Of a stretch of 64,000 nt of DNA, positions 8,836 to 15,719 are shown one piece after another. The notes under the pieces were generated by a model. The model saw nothing but the letters and a program-made list of their open reading frames with translations, had not been told where the DNA came from and made no database searches. A program made the position numbers and the translations under genes. Each line of letters starts with the position of its first letter. Position 1 is the first letter of the stretch. Source of the DNA: Deltaproteobacteria bacterium (GTDB lineage: Bacteria; Myxococcota; Kuafuiibacteriia; Kuafuiibacteriales; Kuafuiibacteriaceae); contig JADJBV010000001.1 of NCBI GenBank assembly GCA_016703535.1, positions 4,082,001 to 4,146,000 on the forward strand, given 5' to 3'.

Positions 8836-10376
8836 GTCGTTGCTCCTGCCCGGACACCCCGAGCTTGCCAACCGGCGGTCCCGCCACAAAGGGAACGGGC
8901 GGTGATGAAGCCGAGGGCCCGGAGCCGCTGGGCCGCCTCCGCCGAACGGCCGCCACCTTTGCCGCAGATGGTGACCACCGGCCGATCGAATGCAAGTTGT
9001 CTTGCGTCGTGTTCCAAGCGGTCGAGGGGGATGTTGATCGCGCCGTCCACGTGACCGGCGGCGAAGTCTTCGGGGGAGCGGACGTCGATCAGGATGGGCG
9101 CCGTCAGTTGGCCGAGAGCCTCGGGTTCGATGCAGGAGGCGTCGGGGGTGGCCTTGGCGGCCCAGGTCTCGCGCATGCGGAGGGCGACGATGACCCCGGA
9201 GGTGAAGGTCATGAGCGCGACGGCGATCATCGCCACCGGGAGCCCGAAGGCGTCTGCGACCAGGCCCGCCAACAAGGCACCCAGGGCGTAGCCCAGATCG
9301 CGCCAGAGCCGGTACACGCCGACCGCCGAGGCCCGCCATGATGGGTGGGCCACGTCGCCGATCGCCGCGAGCAAGGTTGGATAGACCATGGCCGTGCCAA
9401 GGCCGAGGAGAACGGCGCCGCCGGCGTAGCCCCAAAAACCTGAGGAGAAAACCACCACCAAGATGCCGATCGCTTGTACGACCATGCCCCCGGCGATCAA
9501 CCTTTTGCGCCCCACCCGATCGGACCAAGCGCCGGTGAAGAGCTGGAGCAGGCCCCAGGTCCCGGGGTAGATGGCGGCCAAGGTGGCGATCTGCTCGAGC
9601 GAAAGGCCCGCCGCCGCGAAGAACAGCGGGAAGAGGCCCCAGGCCATGCCGTCGTTGAGGTTGTTGACCAAGCCGGCCTGGGTGACGCTCGAGAGGTTGG
9701 GATCCTGCAAGGTGGTGCGCCAGAAGATCTGACGTTGGTCGAAGGACGGAGCGGGCGCGGCCTGGGCCTGCGCTTCGGCCCTGACGTGGTGTCGGGTCTC
9801 GCGCACGAAGAACAGCGACAAGATGAAGCCCACGACGACGTAGGCGACCCCCAAGTAGAAGGGCTGAGGTCGCAGCCCATAACGAGCCGCCAAGAACCCG
9901 GTGGCCAAGGCGCTGCCCGCGACCGCCAGGTAACCGGCGAGTTCGTTGAGCCCCATGGCGAGCCCGCGGTTTTTGGGGCCGGCCAGATCGATCTTCATGA
10001 TCACCGTGGTGGACCAGGTGAGGCCTTGGCTGATGCCGAGCAAGGCGTTGGCGAACAAGATCCACAACCAGGAGGGGGCGTACATCAGCAGGAACGGCAC
10101 CGGCGCCGCGACCAACCAACCGCCGACCAACACGGCCTTGCGCCCGTAGTGATCCGAAAGGCGGCCGGCCAGGTAGTTGGTCAAGGCCTTGGTCACGCCG
10201 AAGACCACGATGAAGGACAACACCGCGGTCTTGGCCTCGAGCCCAAAGACCTGCTCGGCGATCGGTGAAAGTAAGCTGCGTTCCATCCCGATCATCGCGC
10301 CGACGAAGGCGTTGACCACCACCAGGAGCAAAAACTGGGGCCAGTTCTCCTTGAGGCCGAGGCGAAGGGCGCTCAT
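8832..10376 (-). CDS. MFS transporter with C-terminal rhodanese domain
   Basis: Fusion protein of 514 residues. Residues 1 to about 410 form a 12-helix major facilitator with MFS signatures such as GRLSDHYGRKAVLVGG and DRVGRKRLIAGG. After a short linker, residues 425-510 are a rhodanese domain (ILIDVRSPEDFAAGHVDGAINIP) with active-site C471 in the loop CGKGGGRS. The rhodanese lies on the cytosolic C-terminus. The frame is open 15 codons further upstream, but the ATG at 10376 overlaps the stop of the arsR gene (ATGA) and begins at the first membrane helix. Possible role: transport of a sulfur compound such as sulfite, thiosulfate or sulfide coupled to sulfur transfer. That role is inference from the fusion and neighbours. 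Confidence 0.9.
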   Translation of the reverse strand: MSALRLGLKENWPQFLLLVVVNAFVGAMIGMERSLLSPIAEQVFGLEAKTAVLSFIVVFGVTKALTNYLAGRLSDHYGRKAVLVGGWLVAAPVPFLLMYAPSWLWILFANALLGISQGLTWSTTVIMKIDLAGPKNRGLAMGLNELAGYLAVAGSALATGFLAARYGLRPQPFYLGVAYVVVGFILSLFFVRETRHHVRAEAQAQAAPAPSFDQRQIFWRTTLQDPNLSSVTQAGLVNNLNDGMAWGLFPLFFAAAGLSLEQIATLAAIYPGTWGLLQLFTGAWSDRVGRKRLIAGGMVVQAIGILVVVFSSGFWGYAGGAVLLGLGTAMVYPTLLAAIGDVAHPSWRASAVGVYRLWRDLGYALGALLAGLVADAFGLPVAMIAVALMTFTSGVIVALRMRETWAAKATPDASCIEPEALGQLTAPILIDVRSPEDFAAGHVDGAINIPLDRLEHDARQLAFDRPVVTICGKGGGRSAEAAQRLRALGFITARSLCGGTAGWQARGVRAGATT

Positions 10377-11065
10377 GGGCTCACCTGGGCCCCTTCGAGG
10401 CGCCCGCCTTGGGCCCGCCACTCGAGCACGCCCTGCTCCATGCGGTGGGCCACGAAGCCTTTCTTCTTGAGCAGCTCCACCGCCTCCACCGCCATCACGC
10501 AGTAGGGGCCACGGCAGTAGGCAACGATCGCCCGATCCTTCGGCAGCTCCTTGAGGCGGGCCTTCAGCTCATCGACCGGGATCGACAACGCCCCGGGCAG
10601 GTGGCCAGCCCGATATTCGGGCTCTGGTCGGACGTCGAGGACCGTGACCTCCCCCGCCGTGACCCGACGGGCCAACTCCTCGGCGGCGACGGGCTCGAGC
10701 ACACCCTTGGCCTGGAAGTAGTCGTGGGTGAGGCGGTCGACCTCCAGGAGCCGGCCTTCGGCGAGCTGCCGCAGCTGCAGGTAGAACTGCCCAACCGCGG
10801 GATCCGCCAGTCGGTACTCGACGTGGAGCCCGCGCTTCTCCGACTCGACCAGCCGAGCGGCCCGCAGGACCTGCAGGTGCTGGGAGGTGTTGGCCACCGA
10901 GATCGCCGCCTGCTCCGCCAAGGCCTCGACGGTCCGGGGCCCCTGGGCCAACAGATCCAAGAGCTCGAGCCGCTTGGGCGCCGAGGCCGCCTTCCCGATC
11001 CGGGCCAGCTGCTCGTAGATCGCGTCTTTGAAGCGCCGATGAGGAGTCACCACCAGTTCAAGCAT
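10373..11065 (-). CDS. ArsR-family regulator fused to a rhodanese domain
   Basis: Regulator of 230 residues. Residues 1-105 are an ArsR/SmtB winged helix (SAPKRLELLDLLAQGPRTVEALAE, recognition region SVANTSQHLQVLRAARLV). It has no cysteine in this half, so the usual metal or dithiol sensor sites are missing. Residues 120-222 are a rhodanese domain (VTVLDVRPEPEYRAGHLPGALSIP) with active loop C184-RGPY-C189. Sensing of sulfane sulfur through C184, perhaps with a C184-C189 link, is a reasonable inference. It heads the four-gene operon and probably represses it. The ATG at 11065 lies inside a palindrome and very near the predicted promoter, so a downstream GTG start within the first six codons is also possible. 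Confidence 0.9.
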   Translation of the reverse strand: MLELVVTPHRRFKDAIYEQLARIGKAASAPKRLELLDLLAQGPRTVEALAEQAAISVANTSQHLQVLRAARLVESEKRGLHVEYRLADPAVGQFYLQLRQLAEGRLLEVDRLTHDYFQAKGVLEPVAAEELARRVTAGEVTVLDVRPEPEYRAGHLPGALSIPVDELKARLKELPKDRAIVAYCRGPYCVMAVEAVELLKKKGFVAHRMEQGVLEWRAQGGRLEGAQVSP

Positions 11066-11089
11066 TCAACCAACTACTTGAATAGTCAA
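11061..11089 (-). promoter_or_regulatory. Palindromic operator and promoter of the arsR-rhodanese operon
   Basis: A perfect inverted repeat ATTCAA-N8-TTGAAT occupies 11064-11083 and overlaps the arsR start codon. On the minus strand a -35-like TTGACT (11084-11089) stands directly upstream, with a weak -10-like AATGCT at 11061-11066 after 17 bp. The palindrome would thus fill the promoter spacer, an ideal place for autorepression by an ArsR dimer. A related TTCAAG/CTTGAA pair flanks it. Confidence 0.55.
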
Positions 11090-11154
11090 CTTCGGCCCCG
11101 TTGGCCACCTCCTTGACCGTTGACTCGGCGGGTTAACCTCCCACAACTGGCCGG

Positions 11155-12636
11155 ATGCACGAGCTGCTCCGGAACCACATCGACGGCGAATGGAGCGAGG
11201 CCACCTCGCGAAAGACCGTCGACAACGTCAACCCCGCCGACACCCGCCAGACCTTGGGACAGGTGGTGAAGGGCGGCAAAGAAGAGGCCACCCGGGCCAT
11301 CGAGGCGGCGGCCCGAGCCTTCCCGGGGTGGCGACGGACGCCGGCGCCGAAGCGGGGCCAGATCTTGGAGCAGGCGGCGCGGCTGATGACCGAACGCAAG
11401 GAGACCATCGCCCGGGCCCTGACCGCCGAAGAAGGCAAGACCTTGGCCGAGTCCCGAGGTGAGGTGCAGAAGGCGATCAACTTCCTCGAGTTCGCCGCGG
11501 GTGAAGGGCGCCGCCTGAACGGCAGCACCGTGCCCAGCGAGCTGCCGCGGACCTTCACGTACACCGTGCGGGCGCCGCTCGGGGTGGTGGGCATCGTGAC
11601 GCCCTGGAACTTCCCGGTCTGCATCCCCACTTGGAAGATCGCGCCCGCCTTGGTCGCGGGGAACACGGTGATCTTCAAGCCGGCCACCATCACGCCGTGG
11701 ACCGCGTCTTTGGTGACCCAGTGTTTCGTGGACGCGGGCCTGCCCAAGGGCGTGCTCAACCTGGTCTACGGCGGCGGCAGCGAGATCGGGCAGGCGATCG
11801 TCGAACACCCAGAGGTCCGGGCCATCTCCTTCACCGGCAGCAACGAGGTCGGGAGCAAGCTCTACACCGACGCCAGCCGCACCCTGAAGAAGGTCCAGTG
11901 TGAGATGGGCGGCAAAAATCCGCTGATCGTGCTGGAGGACGCGGACCTGGAGTTGGCCGCCACCGCCACCGTGCAGGGGGCCTTCGGCTCCACCGGCCAA
12001 CGCTGCACCGCCACCAGCCGAGCCATCGTGGTGGCCTCGGCCGCGGATCGCTTCGTGGAGCAGGTGGTCGAGTTGACCAAGAAGATCCGCGTGGGCAACG
12101 GCGCCCACGAGGGCGTCGACATGGGCCCTTCGGTCGATGAAGGCCAGTTCCAGACCGTGTTGCGGTACCACGAGATCGGCAAGAGCGAAGGCGCCCGTTG
12201 CCTGGTGGGCGGCAACCGCTTGAGCGACGGCGACCTGCGCTACGGCCACTTCTCGGCCCCCACGGTCTTCGATCAGGTCGGACCGAACAGCCGCTTGGCC
12301 CAAGAGGAGATCTTCGGCCCGGTCTTGTCGGTGATCCGGGTGAAGGACTGGGCCGAGGCCATTCAGGTCGCCAACGGCGTGGCCTACGGCCTGACCTCCT
12401 CGGTCTTCACCCGCGATGTCACGCGGGTGATGGAGTACGTCGACGAGATCGAGACCGGCATGTTGCACGTCAACTCGCCCACCGTGGGCGGCGAGGCCCA
12501 GCTGCCCTTCGGCGGCATGAAGGCCACCGGCGTCGGCCAGCGGGAGATGGGGCAGACCGCCGTCGACTTCTACAGCGAGTGGAAGACGGTCTACGTGGAC
12601 TACACCGGCACCAAGCGGGACACCAAGATCTACTGA
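11155..12636 (+). CDS. NAD(P)-dependent aldehyde dehydrogenase, semialdehyde type
   Basis: Enzyme of 493 residues that oxidises an aldehyde to its acid with NAD(P). Full-length ALDH fold: N152 in VTPWNFP, nucleotide-binding VIFKPATITP and SFTGSNEVG, general base E250 in CEMGGKNP, catalytic C284 in GQRCTATSR, and the late EEIFGPVLSVI and PFGGMKATG motifs. Sequence style is closest to the succinate-semialdehyde / alpha-ketoglutaric semialdehyde dehydrogenase group, but the substrate cannot be fixed. It stands alone between the divergent arsR operon and the padR operon, about 90 bp from the first. No clear Shine-Dalgarno is seen before the ATG. Confidence 0.9.
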   Translation: MHELLRNHIDGEWSEATSRKTVDNVNPADTRQTLGQVVKGGKEEATRAIEAAARAFPGWRRTPAPKRGQILEQAARLMTERKETIARALTAEEGKTLAESRGEVQKAINFLEFAAGEGRRLNGSTVPSELPRTFTYTVRAPLGVVGIVTPWNFPVCIPTWKIAPALVAGNTVIFKPATITPWTASLVTQCFVDAGLPKGVLNLVYGGGSEIGQAIVEHPEVRAISFTGSNEVGSKLYTDASRTLKKVQCEMGGKNPLIVLEDADLELAATATVQGAFGSTGQRCTATSRAIVVASAADRFVEQVVELTKKIRVGNGAHEGVDMGPSVDEGQFQTVLRYHEIGKSEGARCLVGGNRLSDGDLRYGHFSAPTVFDQVGPNSRLAQEEIFGPVLSVIRVKDWAEAIQVANGVAYGLTSSVFTRDVTRVMEYVDEIETGMLHVNSPTVGGEAQLPFGGMKATGVGQREMGQTAVDFYSEWKTVYVDYTGTKRDTKIY

Positions 12637-12725
12637 TCGCTGGGCTCTCCCCCACCGTCCCTTTCCAAACCACGAGGCACCCCGGCCGCGGTCCCCAATC
12701 ACCCGACACCTCCAGGCTTGCCTCC

Positions 12726-12757
12726 ATTTACGGTGCTCGTATACGCTCTCCGTAAAT
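12726..12757 (+). promoter_or_regulatory. Three-part palindrome, probable PadR operator over the padR start
   Basis: Arms ATTTACGG (12726-12733) and CCGTAAAT (12750-12757) are perfect complements around a central palindrome CGTATACG (12738-12745), with 4-bp spacers on each side. The right arm includes the first two bases of the padR ATG (12756). A TTGCCT (12718-12723) and TATACG (12740-12745), 16 bp apart, could be the promoter, giving a leaderless or nearly leaderless padR mRNA. Autoregulation is typical of PadR proteins; the assignment is inference. Confidence 0.6.
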
Positions 12758-13097
12758 GCTCCTCCCGGCCGACCGCGAGATCCGTCTTGGCATCTGGAAG
12801 ATCCATATCCTCCACCACGCCGAGGCCCGGGAGGTCTGGGGCACCTGGTTGCTCGAAGAGTTGGCGGAGCATGGGCACGCCCTGAGCCCGGGGACGTTGT
12901 ACCCGGCCCTGACCCGCATGGAGCGCAACGGCTGGCTTCGGCGCACGGGCGCGGCGCCTCACGCCCGGGCCCGCCAGGCCTTCCGCATCACGCCCGCGGG
13001 CAAACGCCTCCTCAAGGACTTACGCCGCGAGGTCGCGGTGCTCTACCAGGAGGTCGTTTTGGGTGAGGTCAAGGCCAACAAGAGAGGCCGCTCGTGA
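12756..13097 (+). CDS. PadR-family transcriptional regulator
   Basis: Small winged-helix regulator of 113 residues. The N-terminal half has the PadR signature (ILHHAEAREVWGTWLLEEL, LSPGTLYPALTRMERNGWL) followed by the wing (RARQAFRITPAGKRLL) and one dimerisation helix, the short PadR-s1 layout. It heads an operon with a small ORF, an MFS transporter and a chromate transporter, and is expected to repress it through the palindrome that overlaps its own start codon. The inducer is unknown; chromate or a related oxyanion is a guess from the neighbours. Confidence 0.9.
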   Translation: MLLPADREIRLGIWKIHILHHAEAREVWGTWLLEELAEHGHALSPGTLYPALTRMERNGWLRRTGAAPHARARQAFRITPAGKRLLKDLRREVAVLYQEVVLGEVKANKRGRS

Positions 13098-13234
13098 CCC
13101 TCCTGGGCGGCCCTGGCGGGTTGACCTTTGCGTGCAACGCCTGCCTCCAGGCCGAAAACGCCCCGTTGATCCAGGTGGAGCTTTCGACGTTAGAGGCCGG
13201 CGTAGTGCGCGCACCTCTGGGAACAACGCCATGA
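13094..13234 (+). CDS. Putative 46-residue small protein, overlaps both neighbours
   Basis: A GTG-started frame of 47 codons fills the whole gap between padR and the MFS gene. Its GTG overlaps the padR stop (GTGA, 13094-13097) and its TGA overlaps the MFS ATG (ATGA, 13231-13234). About three quarters of its codons end in G or C, as in the real genes nearby. The product begins MTLLGGPGGLTFACNAC and has a CxxC pair (CNAC) near residue 14. No family is recognised. The exact overlaps argue for a translated coupling gene; the alternative is a remnant or a translated leader with no function of its own. Confidence 0.45.
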   Translation: MTLLGGPGGLTFACNACLQAENAPLIQVELSTLEAGVVRAPLGTTP

Positions 13235-14466
13235 CCACCGTTGGGGCCCCAGACACCACTCCCGACTCCGGCGAACGCGCCAAACAAGCGCGGGCCTTCG
13301 TGGTGTTGATGGGGGTGGTCGCCCTCTTCGGCGACCTGACCTACGAGGGCGCGCGTGGGCTGGTGGGCCCGTACCTGGCGCTCCTGGGAGCAAGCGCCGC
13401 GGCGGTGGGGTTCGCGGCGGGCCTCGGCGAGTTCCTCGGCTACGGCCTCCGCCTGATCACCGGGTGGTGGGGTGACCGAACACGCGCGTACTGGCCGCTG
13501 GTCATCCTGGGCTACGGCATCAACCTGGTCGCGGTCCCGGGCCTGGCCCTGGTGGGGAGCTGGGAGGCCGCCGTGGCGCTACTCCTCCTGGAGAGAGTGG
13601 GCAAAGCCATCCGCAGCCCGGCGCGCTCCACCCTCGTCTCCTACGCCGCCAGCTCGGCCGGCGCCGGGAAGAGCTTCGGCCTCGAGGAGGCCCTCGACCA
13701 GATCGGCGCGGTCCTGGGGCCCTTGCTCACCGCCCTCGCGATCTGGGTCCTGCGCGCCGAGCCCGTCACCACCCAATACCGGGCCGCGTTTTTGGTGTTG
13801 TTGCTGCCGGTCCTCCTGAACCTCGCCCTGGTCCTGAAGGCGCGAGCGAGGTTCCCGCGGCCGGAGACCCTTGAGCCCTCCGGTCACCACGATCATCCAC
13901 GACTCGGTGGGCTGTTTCGGTGGTACCTGGCGGGCGCGATGTTCATGGCGCTCGGGTTCGCCGACTGGGCGCTGGTCGCCTTCCACGCGAGCCACACTGG
14001 AGTGCTGGAGATCGGCGCGCTGCCGCTCCTCTACGCCGGCGCGATGGCCCTCGACGCCCTCTCCGCCCTCGCCTTCGGGGTCTTGTTCGATCGTTATGGC
14101 GTGCTGGTCCTGGCGGGGACCACGGCCCTCTCCGCGCTCTTCGCGCCGTTCATCTTCCTCGTGCCATCGAAGGGGTTGCTGGTCGTGGGGGCTGCCTGTT
14201 GGGCCCTGGGCATGGGGGCGCAGGACTCGATCTTCAAGGCGGCCATCGCCAAGCTGGTCCCGAAGGAGGAGCGCGGGCGAGCGTATGGTTCATTCTTCGC
14301 GCTCTTCGGGTTGGCGTGGTGGGTGGGCAGCACCACGATGGGCTGGCTGTACGAGGCGTCCATCACGACGCTGGTCGCCTTCTCCGTGGTCACCCAACTC
14401 CTCGCGGTGCCGGTGTTCCTCTTCGTTGGGCTTCGCCTCCGGCGATATGAGCGCGAGCGAGGATGA
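13231..14466 (+). CDS. MFS transporter of the padR-chrA operon
   Basis: Major facilitator of 411 residues with about 12 membrane helices. Landmarks are VALFGDLTYEGARGLVGPYLALLG in the first helices, GWWGDRTRAYWPLVILGYG at loop 2-3, and KAIRSPARSTLVSYA in helix 5. Longer upstream starts exist in frame, but the ATG at 13231 follows the stop of the small ORF by overlap and precedes a normal short cytosolic N-terminus. The gene overlaps chrA downstream (ATGA). Substrate is unknown; co-transcription with a chromate transporter and padR suggests export of an oxyanion or toxic compound. Confidence 0.85.
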   Translation: MTTVGAPDTTPDSGERAKQARAFVVLMGVVALFGDLTYEGARGLVGPYLALLGASAAAVGFAAGLGEFLGYGLRLITGWWGDRTRAYWPLVILGYGINLVAVPGLALVGSWEAAVALLLLERVGKAIRSPARSTLVSYAASSAGAGKSFGLEEALDQIGAVLGPLLTALAIWVLRAEPVTTQYRAAFLVLLLPVLLNLALVLKARARFPRPETLEPSGHHDHPRLGGLFRWYLAGAMFMALGFADWALVAFHASHTGVLEIGALPLLYAGAMALDALSALAFGVLFDRYGVLVLAGTTALSALFAPFIFLVPSKGLLVVGAACWALGMGAQDSIFKAAIAKLVPKEERGRAYGSFFALFGLAWWVGSTTMGWLYEASITTLVAFSVVTQLLAVPVFLFVGLRLRRYERERG

Positions 14467-15695
14467 ACGGCGACGACCAAGCCCCGGATGAGCCGCGTCG
14501 GCCGACCGCGCCCGGCCTCCTCGAGGTGGCGAGTTCGTTCCTACGCCTGGGTTGTTCATCGTTTGGTGGCCCGGTCGCTCACCTGGGTTACTTTCGCTCC
14601 GAGTTCGTCGAGCGGCGGAGGTGGCTCGACGACGCCCACTACAGCGACTTGGTCGCGTTGTGTCAGTTTCTCCCGGGCCCAGCGAGCAGCCAACTGGTGT
14701 TTGCGTTGGGGATGCAGCGGGCGGGCCTCGTCGGCGCCCTGGTCGCCTCGGCCTGCTTTACGTTGCCCTCGGCGGCGTTGATGATCGCCTTTGCCTGCGG
14801 CGTCGCCCAAGCGGTCGATCTGACCGGCGCCGGTTGGTTGCACGGCCTGAAGCTGGCGGCGGTTGCGGTGGTCGCGCAAGCCGTGTGGGGCATGGGAAAG
14901 AAGCTCTGCACCGATCGCGCGCGCCTGTCGCTGTGCGTCGGCGCCGCCGCGGCGCTGCTTTTGGTGCCTGGCGCGGCCACCCAACTGGGCGTCATCGCCT
15001 GCGGAGGTTTGGTGGGCTGGCGTTTGTATAAGGACACGATCGCGATCGGCGCGGCGCCGGGCAGGACCGAGGGGGTCCGCGGGCACCTCGCGGCCGCCGT
15101 GGCGTTGTTGCTGTTCCTCGCGCTGCTTTTTGGGCTGCCGGCGATCGTCACCGCCTCTGGCTCCCGCCCCCTGGCGGTCTTCGACAGCTTCTACCGCTCG
15201 GGGTCCCTCGTCTTTGGCGGCGGGCACGTCGTGCTCCCCCTGCTGCGGGCCGAGATCGTGCCCCGAGGTTGGCTCACCAACGACCAGTTCTTGGCCGGCT
15301 ACGCCGCCGCTCAAGCGCTGCCCGGGCCGATGTTCACGTTCGCCGCGTACCTAGGGGCGGCGATGGGCCCCGGCGCCCCGAGCGTGCTCAACGGCCTCTG
15401 GAGTTTGTTGGGGATCTTCTTGCCGGCCTGGCTCTTGATCGGCGGGGTGCTCCCGTTTTGGCGCCGGCTGCGAGCCCAGCGGTGGGCGCAGGCGGCCCTC
15501 GCCGGGGCCAACGCGTCGGTCGTTGGGGTGCTGCTCGCGGCCCTCTACGACCCGGTGTTCACCGAGAGCGTTCGCGGGACCCAGGACGTGGTGGCTGCGC
15601 TCTTGGCCTTCGGGCTCCTCGAGCATTGGAAGGCGCCACCTTGGTGGGTGGTCATCGTCAGCGCCGCAGCGGGCCAGTGGCTGCTTGGCGCTTGA
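14463..15695 (+). CDS. chrA: Chromate transporter ChrA, two-domain form
   Basis: Membrane protein of 410 residues of the CHR family, which exports chromate in characterised members. It has both homologous halves of the long form: the first with SSFGGPVAHLGYFRSEFV and DLVALCQFLPGPASSQLVFALG, the second with GSLVFGGGHVVLPLLRAEIV and FLAGYAAAQALPGPMFTFAAYLG. About ten membrane helices are seen. ATG overlaps the stop of the MFS gene. It ends 24 bp from the convergent 702-residue gene. Many environmental CHR members have never been tested for chromate, so the exact substrate is inferred. Confidence 0.93.
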   Translation: MNGDDQAPDEPRRPTAPGLLEVASSFLRLGCSSFGGPVAHLGYFRSEFVERRRWLDDAHYSDLVALCQFLPGPASSQLVFALGMQRAGLVGALVASACFTLPSAALMIAFACGVAQAVDLTGAGWLHGLKLAAVAVVAQAVWGMGKKLCTDRARLSLCVGAAAALLLVPGAATQLGVIACGGLVGWRLYKDTIAIGAAPGRTEGVRGHLAAAVALLLFLALLFGLPAIVTASGSRPLAVFDSFYRSGSLVFGGGHVVLPLLRAEIVPRGWLTNDQFLAGYAAAQALPGPMFTFAAYLGAAMGPGAPSVLNGLWSLLGIFLPAWLLIGGVLPFWRRLRAQRWAQAALAGANASVVGVLLAALYDPVFTESVRGTQDVVAALLAFGLLEHWKAPPWWVVIVSAAAGQWLLGA

Positions 15696-15719
15696 TCTGT
15701 GGCCCTCTGGCCCCGACGT

